A DNA stretch of 33,566 nucleotides from Rubinisphaera margarita (GTDB lineage Bacteria; Planctomycetota; Planctomycetia; Planctomycetales; Planctomycetaceae). The translations under genes were made by a program, and so were the position numbers. The stretch covers positions 1 through 33,566 of the forward strand of contig NZ_JAKFGB010000017.1 of assembly GCF_022267515.1 (NCBI RefSeq), written 5' to 3'. Shown in pieces: positions 20,494 through 28,969 of this stretch. The notes beneath the pieces are model-generated. The model made no database searches, was not told the origin of the DNA, and saw only the letters and a program-made list of their open reading frames with translations. The first letter of the stretch is position 1; every line of letters begins with the position of its first letter.

Positions 20494-23388
20494 TCAATAG
20501 CTCCTGCTCAGTTCGGGACCAAAACTCGGGAGATGCATGCGAGTCGCCGCATGTTGCCGTCCAGGCTCGCTCCGCATCGATCCATTGTTCGCTCGTTCCT
20601 TCCACCAGGAAACAATCCGCTCCTGAAACGACGCCATGACCTGCCGCCCCCAGGATCGCTGCGGCAGGCGAGGGGACACATGCTCCCGCGCCACTGTCCT
20701 GTCAGAATGTGCGGCATTGACCATCTCTGTGGCTGACATTTGCTCTCCGGAACGAGCAATCGCCTGTCGTACCCGTGCCTTGTTATCAACATAGATCTGC
20801 ACGTCTTCGCTGCCCCGTGAGACCGTCACGTAGAACTGTTTGGCGTTAATAGCAGGCAGGGATTCCGATCCCATGGCCGCTATCGCCACGTGCCGATCCT
20901 TTCCCTGGCTCGCATGACTGGTGATGACATAACCCAGATCGAGATGGCCATAGTCGCGATCAATGACCAGGCCACTCTTGAGACGAAGTTCGCCACTGGC
21001 ACTGATCGACTGCACCTCATCGAGCCGGCCGTTGCTGATTCGCTGCTTGCCGTCTCGCCCCTTGCCGCCGAGGCTGAAGCGGATCTTGTCCCCCGCTGCG
21101 AGCCGCAGCTCTGCTTCGTGATAGACCTCGAACCGCTGTGATGCGGCAGCGGGAAGCCACTTTTGCTGCTGGCCATCAATGCTGATGAGTGAAACACGGT
21201 TTTCCTGAACCCCGTTGACCCGGTAACGCTCTCCTTTCTTGAAACCGCCTTTGACGTTCTGATGAAACTGAATGACCCAATCTCGGGAGTCCGCGTAAGT
21301 CGAGGGCTGGGATTTCTGGGCGTCCGTGAGGTTCAAGGACCGCAGCTGCTTCACGCTGTGCTCTATTTCCGGAAGTCGGCCCTGTTTTCTGAGTTCAGTC
21401 CGAATCTCTTGGGTCACCGCGGCGGCTTCATTATGCGTCGGTGCGACAACCAGCGTGGACCGTCCGGCCACCTGCGATTTGACATAGCTTTCTGCGAGCA
21501 CCGCATGTCGATCCTCCGTGGACAACTCCTGAACCTTTCCGAGCCGGTCGAGCAGATCGAATCCGGCGAGTAACCCCGTTGTGCCCGTTCGGGTATCAAC
21601 AATCTCGTGCCCTTTACTGATCAGCTCGACCGCCCGCTGATAGTCTCCCTTTTGGCGTTGAATGGTTTCCACGCGAGCGATATTCAGACCAGCCTCGCGT
21701 TCGAGCAGTCGCAGAGCTTCACCGCGACGAGGGGAGGCGTGCTGTCTCGTATCCCCGGAAAGCACCACCCGAGCCTGCTGCTGCTTGGCGATCCGGAACA
21801 ATCCCTGCATCGATCGGACATCCAGCAAGCCGGCCTCGTCGATCCACAAGACCTGGTTCTTCAGCTCCGCCTGGAGCTTCTCGCTCCGCAGGAGATACTC
21901 CACCGTCTGCGCGTTTTTGAAACCCTTTTCCTGAAGCACTTCGCAGGCGCCGGTGGACGGGGCGAACGCCCGGACTTCTTTCCCATTGCCCCGGACCGCC
22001 TCGGCGGCTTCCTGCATCAGGGATGATTTCCCGGTGCCGGCACCTCCGGTAATCGCCATGACGGTGTCCCGGGATGTGAGCACACTCTGCACCGCCGCTT
22101 TCTGCTGGGGATTCAGCCAGTCGCGTTTGAACTCGTACTCTTTCTGACCGAGCGGACGGCGCGTGCCCCGCCCCTCACGGGCGAAGGCAATCACGTCACG
22201 TTCAGTGTCGAGGACCTCTCTGGTCGTGACGAGTTCGCGCTGAGCACCTTCCACGTTGTGCGTTCGTCTGACGAGCTTCAGCTTCGCGAAAGCGGTCTCC
22301 ATCTGTTCCGGCAACACGCTCACCGCCTGTTCCAGAGCCGTCCCAATCACCTGATGCCGCTCGACCGTCGACTGACGAAACAAGTGATGATCAAGAGCGA
22401 ACTTTAAGGCTTGCTCCGCGTCAGCATTCTGACGCGACCAGGCTCGTTCCAGAGACGGCGACTTCAGGCTGCGGAAGGCCTCGCGCTCTCCGTTGTCGAG
22501 ACGCGATGACCATTCCCGGCGGAGTTCTTCGATCGAGGTATCGGCCGATTTCTTTTCCCGGGTCAGCTTGCCGAGGCGGCTTTTCTCTGCGGCATCTTTG
22601 ATCCCGTTTTGCTCGGCAGCGGATTCCACCTGCTCAGTACGCCGGCTGAACTTCTCGATCGTGGCCCGGTCAATTCCACAGAGCTCCCAGCCGGCCTTGA
22701 GCCGGCCGCTCTGCCGATACTGGGTGCGTTCGACGCTGTAGCCGAGTTCTTTCTGGAGCTTGTGAGCCAGACGGGCTTCGAACTTTGCCTGGAGACTGGG
22801 CCGCTGACGAATGATCTCTTCGAACTCCCCGGCATAGTGACGGCCATTCTGTTCCGTCCAGTTGATCGCGAAAGCGTGGACGTGCAGGTGCGGATCGGGC
22901 CGTCCTTCGACGGGCCGCGATGTCTTGTGGAGAAACTCGGCGTAGATGAGTTTGCCCGTCCGAGTTCGTTCTTTCGTGGCGGCTCTTCCTTTGTCGCGAA
23001 CCCGCCGCATCATGAGCGGCTCGATATCTTTTTCCATCGTTTCGTGAACGGCCTGCCGCAGTGCATCTACGATCCGCTCATCATTGTTAATGGCCCAGGC
23101 CAGTGACACGCTCTTGGGGACTGAGAAAGTCAGGTCGACGCCGGGCCGGCGATCCTGACGCTGCCGCTGCGTTAGCGCAGCCCCGCTGCGTGGATGTTTG
23201 CCGGAGAGCAAAGCGGCAAACTGTTCCCGAGTCACCCGAGAACCGGCGCCGAGGCCCAATAATTCAGCACCGCGTCCATACCAGTTGCCGGCGACCTCTT
23301 GCCCAAGGTAGTAATCACCCTGAGTGAGCACCGTTTCGAAATACTGCCGGGTCGCAGCAACATTTTTACCTTGGGTTGCAATCAACAT
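20494..23388 (-). CDS. MobF-family relaxase-helicase
   Basis: A 964-residue conjugative relaxase of the TrwC/TraI (MobF) type. It nicks the origin of transfer and unwinds the strand to be moved. The N-terminal relaxase domain shows D-Y-Y at 25-27 as candidate catalytic tyrosines, and the three-histidine metal site D-P-H-L-H-V-H-A-F at about 165-173. The helicase part has Walker A I-T-G-G-A-G-T-G-K-S (446-455), Walker B V-L-W-I-D-E-A-G (513-520) and a C-terminal V-I-T-S-H-A-S-Q-G-K-D and Y-V-T-V-S-R-G-S-E. Length is within the normal range for the family. The start at 23388 matches other MobF N-termini (M-L-I-A-T-Q-G); an upstream in-frame start at 23496 adds a hydrophobic stretch unlike the family. 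No good ribosome binding site is seen. Confidence 0.95.
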   Translation of the reverse strand: MLIATQGKNVAATRQYFETVLTQGDYYLGQEVAGNWYGRGAELLGLGAGSRVTREQFAALLSGKHPRSGAALTQRQRQDRRPGVDLTFSVPKSVSLAWAINNDERIVDALRQAVHETMEKDIEPLMMRRVRDKGRAATKERTRTGKLIYAEFLHKTSRPVEGRPDPHLHVHAFAINWTEQNGRHYAGEFEEIIRQRPSLQAKFEARLAHKLQKELGYSVERTQYRQSGRLKAGWELCGIDRATIEKFSRRTEQVESAAEQNGIKDAAEKSRLGKLTREKKSADTSIEELRREWSSRLDNGEREAFRSLKSPSLERAWSRQNADAEQALKFALDHHLFRQSTVERHQVIGTALEQAVSVLPEQMETAFAKLKLVRRTHNVEGAQRELVTTREVLDTERDVIAFAREGRGTRRPLGQKEYEFKRDWLNPQQKAAVQSVLTSRDTVMAITGGAGTGKSSLMQEAAEAVRGNGKEVRAFAPSTGACEVLQEKGFKNAQTVEYLLRSEKLQAELKNQVLWIDEAGLLDVRSMQGLFRIAKQQQARVVLSGDTRQHASPRRGEALRLLEREAGLNIARVETIQRQKGDYQRAVELISKGHEIVDTRTGTTGLLAGFDLLDRLGKVQELSTEDRHAVLAESYVKSQVAGRSTLVVAPTHNEAAAVTQEIRTELRKQGRLPEIEHSVKQLRSLNLTDAQKSQPSTYADSRDWVIQFHQNVKGGFKKGERYRVNGVQENRVSLISIDGQQQKWLPAAASQRFEVYHEAELRLAAGDKIRFSLGGKGRDGKQRISNGRLDEVQSISASGELRLKSGLVIDRDYGHLDLGYVITSHASQGKDRHVAIAAMGSESLPAINAKQFYVTVSRGSEDVQIYVDNKARVRQAIARSGEQMSATEMVNAAHSDRTVAREHVSPRLPQRSWGRQVMASFQERIVSWWKERANNGSMRSEPGRQHAATRMHLPSFGPELSRSY

Positions 23389-23538
23389 GCTGAACGATAT
23401 GGAGGACCGGAGCGGCGGTCCAGACGGGAAGAAAAGCAGGATACCAAGAAAAGCAACTGAGATAGGCTTGTCTCCTATGCACTGCATAGGTCTCACATCA
23501 TATTCACAGCCTTTCTACACAACCTCAAGAAGTAACTC
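23389..23538. promoter_or_regulatory. Possible oriT/promoter region of the relaxase
   Basis: The spacer upstream of the relaxase holds an inverted repeat CCTATGC-act-GCATAGG (23474-23490), directly preceded by GGCTTGTCT. In MobF plasmids the origin of transfer usually lies next to the relaxase gene and includes an inverted repeat near the nick site; R388's nick region also contains TTGTCT. This is suggestive only, and the repeat could equally be an operator. Confidence 0.35.
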
Positions 23539-23793
23539 ATGTGCCGAGTGAACTATCCCCATAAAGATCCTGCCGCCCGGCAACACATCTGCATCCTGCC
23601 GACAGCAAAGAACCAAAACACGACGACCGCATCAAATTACAAGGTCACCGCTGATACGACATTCGCCATTGCGACCGAGGGGACGCTTGCCTGGCTGAGT
23701 GATTGTCGTCGCCTCAGCATCCGGTGCAAACACCGCGTCCACCACTTTGTGGAATTCAGGCGTCTCTTCTACCTGCTCAGCGTCGTTGAATGG
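23539..23793. other. Spacer, no convincing gene
   Basis: An open frame runs here on the plus strand but lacks a clear ribosome binding site and protein-like composition, and would run into the convergent DUF1566-like gene. This spacer marks the switch from the backbone to sequence with less GC-biased codons. Confidence 0.35.
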
Positions 23794-24378
23794 CTACACA
23801 ATCGGCTCTAGCCTAATTGGACGAACGGATAGTCGAAAATGATCCTTAGACCTCCACACTGGCACTCCTCCCCAGCTGGCTTCCACGCAGAGGCCGCGGG
23901 AGAATTGCACTGATGCCACCTGACTTCGGTCGTCTCCATGCCTGGTGCAGGACCAATACCAATCTGCACTATGAAGATTATTTGCTGTTGAGAAGGTGTA
24001 CCTAAAACCGCCCTCGTACGAATTTTCGTACAAATTTTCTACGAGAACGTCCGCCGGGGGTACAAACCACTTCGCGAGTTGGTCGTACCTCCCAGCAATT
24101 ACCGCATCTCCGATCTCCTCGTCACATCCAAACGAGGCACCGTTGTGGCCTAGCAGGTTTGTTATCTGTGCAACTTGAACAACAGCATCATTAAAGGAGA
24201 GGGCCAACGACTGCCCGTTACCTTCTCGCAAATCCTCTGGCGCGGCGTAAACACTAAATTTCTCTCCGGTGGGTTGTCCGTCCTGGTTCTTTGAACTCCA
24301 TTTTCCCGCGTACACTCCTTTTCCGGGGATTATGTCCCCAATCTCTATGCTATCACTCTGTTGCTGAATATATTCCAT
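23794..24378 (-). CDS. DUF1566-like (Lcl-type) protein
   Basis: A 194-residue protein starting at the ATG at 24378, with GAAGGAG upstream. Its C-terminal half has the pattern W-Y-W-S-C-T-R-H, V-x-F-S-R-G and R-L-S-V-R-P-I-R typical of the DUF1566 or Lcl C-terminal domain, which is a lectin-like fold linked to fibronectin-binding proteins and phage receptors. No signal peptide is evident. The domain occurs in variable, receptor-type proteins on mobile elements. Function here is unknown. Confidence 0.7.
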   Translation of the reverse strand: MEYIQQQSDSIEIGDIIPGKGVYAGKWSSKNQDGQPTGEKFSVYAAPEDLREGNGQSLALSFNDAVVQVAQITNLLGHNGASFGCDEEIGDAVIAGRYDQLAKWFVPPADVLVENLYENSYEGGFRYTFSTANNLHSADWYWSCTRHGDDRSQVASVQFSRGLCVEASWGGVPVWRSKDHFRLSVRPIRLEPIV

Positions 24379-24429
24379 TGACTCACTCCTTCGATGTCTC
24401 CAATCACTTATGCACGACCAGCGACACAT

Positions 24430-25501
24430 ATGTCAATGGGAACACATTCCTATGGTTCAGAACCTATTCCTCCAGAGGCAGTTTATTCTTTATTTAGTCG
24501 AACGCCACATTGCGCCCACTAGACGCCCCATAAACACTTCCGATCCATCAGCTAGATCACAATTGGTTGGCGTGATTGGCATGATGTGACTTCAGATTGG
24601 GAATTCATGTTGACCAATGAAGGAATTGCCAATGGCCATTCATTGGTGCCCAATGAATTGCGAGAAGCCCACTGAGACGGTGCCAAGCGCGCCCTTCCCC
24701 GGGAAAGGGCGACTGCCGGCGGGCAAGGGCGGCTTTGACCGGGATCATCTTCGTGCTCAAGAGCAGCATTCCCCGGGAGATGGGGTGGCAGCGGGATGAC
24801 CTGCTGGCGACGACCGCGGGACAGGCAGAAGGCCGGCACCTGAGACGCGTTGCATCACAAATTACTCGATCGACTACGAGCCGCCGACCAGAGTGAATAG
24901 TCACGAAGAACTATCGACAGTTCGTACGTGCAGGTTGCCGCAGCGGAAGTATACGAATGCAGGACCATGACCCTCATGGCTACCCCACGAAACTTCTGAC
25001 AGACAGCAGTAAGGAGTTTATCGACGGAGATCACGCGTGGCGGTTTATGAGAGCGGAACGCAACTGGACTTTAGCCGCAGCGCACCGACGACTTCAGAGA
25101 AAGCAATGCTTTTAGATGGGAACTGTCCGCACCCTTGGAAACAGGGCTCAGCTTCGCTGCGTCAACCTAGAGAGCCGGGACACACATGACAATGAAGACG
25201 CCTACCACCAACTCGAAATGAATGCTGGCCACCTCTCCTGTACAGATTGACATCACACGCACGCGTCATTCCCCTCGACTTTTGCAGGCCGCCACGGGGG
25301 GCCACTGCACAGCGCATTCCGCGAAGGCAGAACTTCACCACACTTCGACATCCTTTCCCGATATCACCATTTCCGGCGTGCTCTTGGCGTTGACATTGCC
25401 TAACACAACGCCCATCCTGTGAATGCCTGACCAGTATCCCTCGCAGAGCAGATAACGCTTGCCGAGCTTCATTACACCTTTCGAGTACTGGGCCAAACCA
25501 A
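24430..25501. other. Gene-poor kilobase with hairpins
   Basis: Over 1 kb with no firm gene. A run of ATTGG/CCAAT elements at 24560-24660 includes the perfect hairpin ATTCATTGG-tgc-CCAATGAAT (24638-24658). A second stem (CGCCCTT with AAGGGCG) lies near 24690-24712. A short frame from about 24959 reads T-K-L-L-T-D-S-S-K-E-F, which loosely resembles an integrase-core strand, and may be a transposase scar. A 60-residue minus-strand frame at 25335-25517 is listed separately. Confidence 0.4.
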
Positions 25502-25517
25502 ATGAGCATTTCGTCAT
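25335..25517 (-). CDS. Possible small protein or gene remnant
   Basis: A 60-residue frame that looks more protein-like than its surroundings: Y-S-K-G-V-M-K-L-G-K-R-Y-L-L-C-E-G-Y-W-S-G-I-H-R, then V-V-L-G-N-V-N and T-P-E-M-V-I-S-G-K-D-V-E-V-W. It overlaps the start of the SIR2 gene by 16 bases in the opposite direction and has no ribosome binding site. It could be a fragment of an older gene cut by insertion of the SIR2 operon. I do not recognise it. Confidence 0.25.
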   Translation of the reverse strand: MTKCSFGLAQYSKGVMKLGKRYLLCEGYWSGIHRMGVVLGNVNAKSTPEMVISGKDVEVW

Positions 25518-28500
25518 TTGACGACCACCAATTCATCAGCAAGATTGTTCAGGACTCAGATACGGGATATAGCTTCGTACCATTCGTTGGCTCGGGACTT
25601 TCCAGTGCATCTGGCATAATTATGGGCATCGAATTTACAAACTATTTAGCGTTCACAACCTACTTGGTACTTTGCGATCCGAAGAAACGCGAACGAACAC
25701 ATGGTGAGGGGATTCCCAGTCACTGGGATCTGCGGCGGCAAGGTTGGCCCCCACAACCCTCGAACAAAGAAATCGAAAAGGCAACCGAATGGTTGACCGC
25801 CGAGTTCGAGTCGATTTGCGAGCGGTACGAATTGACGATAAATTGGGACAAGGGATCACACTTTATCAGATCATTAGCACCAAAGCACGTCAAGCCGCCT
25901 ACTCATGAGCTACTCGCCAGCCTAGCGCATCCTCAAATTCCATCGCTACTCGCAGCATCCGATGCTCGGCGGCCCGAAGAACGCGTGAAACGAATCGCCG
26001 ACTGGATTACTCACATGCGAGGACGCGGAAGCGTCTCCAGATCGACTATAGACCTCATCCTATCGGACACTAGCCGCTCGTACCGGCAACGGATCGTTGA
26101 AATCGGCGTCAGGGCGCTGCACGATTGGCGAGAAACGCTTGAATTCCTCGCGTCCGTTGCAATTATCGACGGCTATCCCACTTTGGCTCCTCCACACAAT
26201 TCGGTGATCGATCGTTTCAACTCCGTAATCACTCAAGACAAGTACCCCAACTTAGGGCACAAGATGCTAGCTCACCTAGCCGGCCCATTGCGCATCCACT
26301 CTGTATTGACTACCAACTTTGACACACTAATAGAGGATGCGTTTCGTCTTCTGAATTATCGCATTCGGGTTCTTCCAGTTAGCTCTAAGGGCCACTTGCC
26401 TGACGCCCAGACCGTGGGATCTGACCTAGCCCTTGTAAAACTACACGGAGAGGTACACGATACCCGGGCAGACCTAACTCTCGACGACGAACCGTCCGAC
26501 GAGGACAAGGAAATCTTCTCCGCCTACCTTACCAGAGGCGCAGGCAACCTTCGAGACTCAACCTTTCTTCAATTGCCAGAATCGAAACGGCTATTGGTCG
26601 TCGGGTACGGAGGAGCTGATCCACGCTGCGTACAGCTGATAAAGTCTTGGCTAGAACAACCACAAGGCCGTGCCGTTGGCGACACTGATCGCCACTCAAG
26701 GAGAATTGTGTATTGGATCTGCTATTCGAATTCGGATGTTAAGAGAATCTCTCGCCTTTTCAGCGCTCCCGACTATGACAATCAGGTTCGAATCACAAGA
26801 ACATCGCGCCCCGACCTACTACTCTACCAACTCTATCAAAGACTGGTTCTTTCACTTCCTCCGGGAGGCCTGACATACGAATTTGCGCACGCGTTACCCC
26901 CTGGTCGCTGGAGAGCTTTCGACCATGACGACGCCCTTATAAGTTCAGTGCAATCGTGTGCCGATACTGCAGAACACCCTCTAGAGGCAGCGAGGATCGT
27001 GCTGGCGGAATCGTACACAGCAGCCAAGGCTCGCAACTTGTGGAGGGACGCGATCACCAAACACCTCAAAGAACTTATTCTTGATGTCATACGAAAGGAT
27101 GACATTTTTCTCGATTCCGGTGGACGCTACCGGCCAGTCAAATACGGACCTTGCATCGCTGAGCAATGGCAACCGCTCTACAAGAACCAACACTCCGATC
27201 CCGAGCACGCCCCGAGAGAAGGCAGTAAGAGCCCGGTACTTCTGGATTCACCCGGTGGCGTCGTTCGCGCGGCTGCACTTGCGGTCGACGAACTGACTGC
27301 AACGACCTCCAAGAAGGTATTCTGGCTAGAAACCCAGGACTACATGGACGCTGACTCTATGCTGCGTGACTTCTTCCGCACGCTAGCGGTCCGTCACGGG
27401 AGTTTTCAAGGACGCCACGTCACGCAGCACCCGCTTTCTCAGCTATTGAGAGACAGTTTGAGCCCTCCGCTCGGGGGCGGGGCGATGACGCCATCTGACG
27501 CAGACAAGATCTCTGAATGTATTTCTGAGCACATCAAGCGATTATTTGAGGATACCCGCATCGATGCTGACAACATCGTCCTCCTGATTTATGGACGCGA
27601 CTCTTATGGCGGATGCGCCGGATTACTATCATCTCCTTGGAATGAAGACCACTTTTACGCCTTGCACTGCATAATAGATGCGTTCGGCAAGGCTGGAATA
27701 CGTACTCTCTACTTTCCGCTTCTTAGGACGCGAGCATTACGAAAAAGCCAATTCCCAGACTCACCGCTTGCAAACTCCGACAAGCTTGGGATCCAACGCC
27801 CACTTGATTGGCACCTTGAGTCAAAGAGCCACGACTTTACGAACTGGGACGCGCACTGCAACACTGTGGACTCCTGGAGAGACTGGCCGCACGACCACAT
27901 AGCAGACGCGCAACTCCTGCCAAACCTTTCCCCCGAACGCGAAACTTCCATTCTTCACACCGCTGAATCCGTAAGTGTATTCCGCACGTTGATTGATGAC
28001 ATCCTGAAACCCTTTAACGTACTGCCGCAGTCTATAATCCAGAAAAACTCCGTCGAGTACAGAAGAATTGTATTCTTATATGCTATTACACTGTTCCGGC
28101 ATTCGCGCCACCTGAACGCTCTGTGCTCTGAGGCTGCCTTTCACTGCCCATTTCGCTTCAACTGCAACAGCATCGACAATGACGTCATAAGAGCTGAGGA
28201 GGCAAAACTCTGGATCGACCAACTGCGTTCTGGCAAGGTATTTTTCGATAAGCCTGGTGGCTCTGTCTGGATGCATCGAGACATTCGCCTCACCCTACAA
28301 CACCTTCTCGAACGCGTCGATCTACACTATGGCCATAAAGCATCCGGAGAAACACGCCCCGGAAATCGTTTTCTACTGGAAATGCGATCCCGAATTCACT
28401 TCTGGATAGGCGACTGGTACAACAAGGCATTCTGCTCATGCGGCCATCTGACCCCAATCGTTGAAGCCGTCCATCAACGCTTAATGGCAGCGATGTATAG

Positions 28501-28966
28501 CCCTTTCGCTAAGTTTAAGGCTTCCGCCTCCGGATCCTCTCGAAGGCTATCGGCGGCCAAACAAGAAGAACTTCGAGAGTATCAGATCACTCTATTCGAG
28601 ACTGCAGTTATCGAAGCCCAAAAAACGTTACATTTAGCGTGGAAAGAGATCATGTTGTGGCAATCCAGCGCCCTAGAGGTATCATGGATTGGAACCGAAC
28701 ATCGCGAGCGCATCCACACTGCACTTCACGATATCGTCGATCGCTTGACCCCCGAGAAGCGCGAGCGAGACCGGTTACGAATTATTACTGACTCGTTCTC
28801 ACACACACTTTCGTCACTATCAAATGAGATTCAGCTCGAAGGAGGCCGCGAACATCGCCATATTGTCTCGATGGTGTCTCCTCTTAATTCCGGTCTTTCA
28901 GCCTTTCGATACAGTGGCTCCCCGTTTGAGCACCCGATCCAAGACACTCATGCCACCCAGGAGTAG
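25502..28966 (+). CDS. SIR2-domain fused to degenerate STAND-like protein
   Basis: A 1154-residue protein with an N-terminal SIR2-type domain (about residues 20-430): V-P-F-V-G-S-G-L-S at 26-34, the N-F-D motif with Asn 272 in L-T-T-N-F-D-T-L-I-E, the H-G motif with His 315 in V-K-L-H-G-E-V-H-D, and V-V-G-Y-G-G-A-D-P near 366-374. Asn and His are the residues needed for NAD+ hydrolysis in defence SIR2 proteins. The middle (about 540-760) follows the layout of a STAND NTPase, but the Walker A position reads L-L-D-S-P-G-G-V-V-R-A-A (580-591) without the Lys-Ser/Thr pair, and the Walker B place reads I-V-L-L-I-Y-G-R-D (692-700). The C-terminus is helical. SIR2 effectors deplete NAD+ in infected cells; the partner gene follows after three bases. 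Confidence 0.85.
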   Translation: MSISSFDDHQFISKIVQDSDTGYSFVPFVGSGLSSASGIIMGIEFTNYLAFTTYLVLCDPKKRERTHGEGIPSHWDLRRQGWPPQPSNKEIEKATEWLTAEFESICERYELTINWDKGSHFIRSLAPKHVKPPTHELLASLAHPQIPSLLAASDARRPEERVKRIADWITHMRGRGSVSRSTIDLILSDTSRSYRQRIVEIGVRALHDWRETLEFLASVAIIDGYPTLAPPHNSVIDRFNSVITQDKYPNLGHKMLAHLAGPLRIHSVLTTNFDTLIEDAFRLLNYRIRVLPVSSKGHLPDAQTVGSDLALVKLHGEVHDTRADLTLDDEPSDEDKEIFSAYLTRGAGNLRDSTFLQLPESKRLLVVGYGGADPRCVQLIKSWLEQPQGRAVGDTDRHSRRIVYWICYSNSDVKRISRLFSAPDYDNQVRITRTSRPDLLLYQLYQRLVLSLPPGGLTYEFAHALPPGRWRAFDHDDALISSVQSCADTAEHPLEAARIVLAESYTAAKARNLWRDAITKHLKELILDVIRKDDIFLDSGGRYRPVKYGPCIAEQWQPLYKNQHSDPEHAPREGSKSPVLLDSPGGVVRAAALAVDELTATTSKKVFWLETQDYMDADSMLRDFFRTLAVRHGSFQGRHVTQHPLSQLLRDSLSPPLGGGAMTPSDADKISECISEHIKRLFEDTRIDADNIVLLIYGRDSYGGCAGLLSSPWNEDHFYALHCIIDAFGKAGIRTLYFPLLRTRALRKSQFPDSPLANSDKLGIQRPLDWHLESKSHDFTNWDAHCNTVDSWRDWPHDHIADAQLLPNLSPERETSILHTAESVSVFRTLIDDILKPFNVLPQSIIQKNSVEYRRIVFLYAITLFRHSRHLNALCSEAAFHCPFRFNCNSIDNDVIRAEEAKLWIDQLRSGKVFFDKPGGSVWMHRDIRLTLQHLLERVDLHYGHKASGETRPGNRFLLEMRSRIHFWIGDWYNKAFCSCGHLTPIVEAVHQRLMAAMYSPFAKFKASASGSSRRLSAAKQEELREYQITLFETAVIEAQKTLHLAWKEIMLWQSSALEVSWIGTEHRERIHTALHDIVDRLTPEKRERDRLRIITDSFSHTLSSLSNEIQLEGGREHRHIVSMVSPLNSGLSAFRYSGSPFEHPIQDTHATQE

Positions 28967-28969
28967 AAG

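Noticed and set aside
19922..20605. Minus-strand frame of 227 codons over the relaxase companion
   Set aside because: It overlaps the coupled companion gene in another frame and has a Ser/Arg-rich shadow-like composition.
24959..25117. Short plus-strand frame with an integrase-like T-D-S-S-K-E-F stretch
   Set aside because: Only about 50 codons and a single weak match; not enough to call a transposase remnant.
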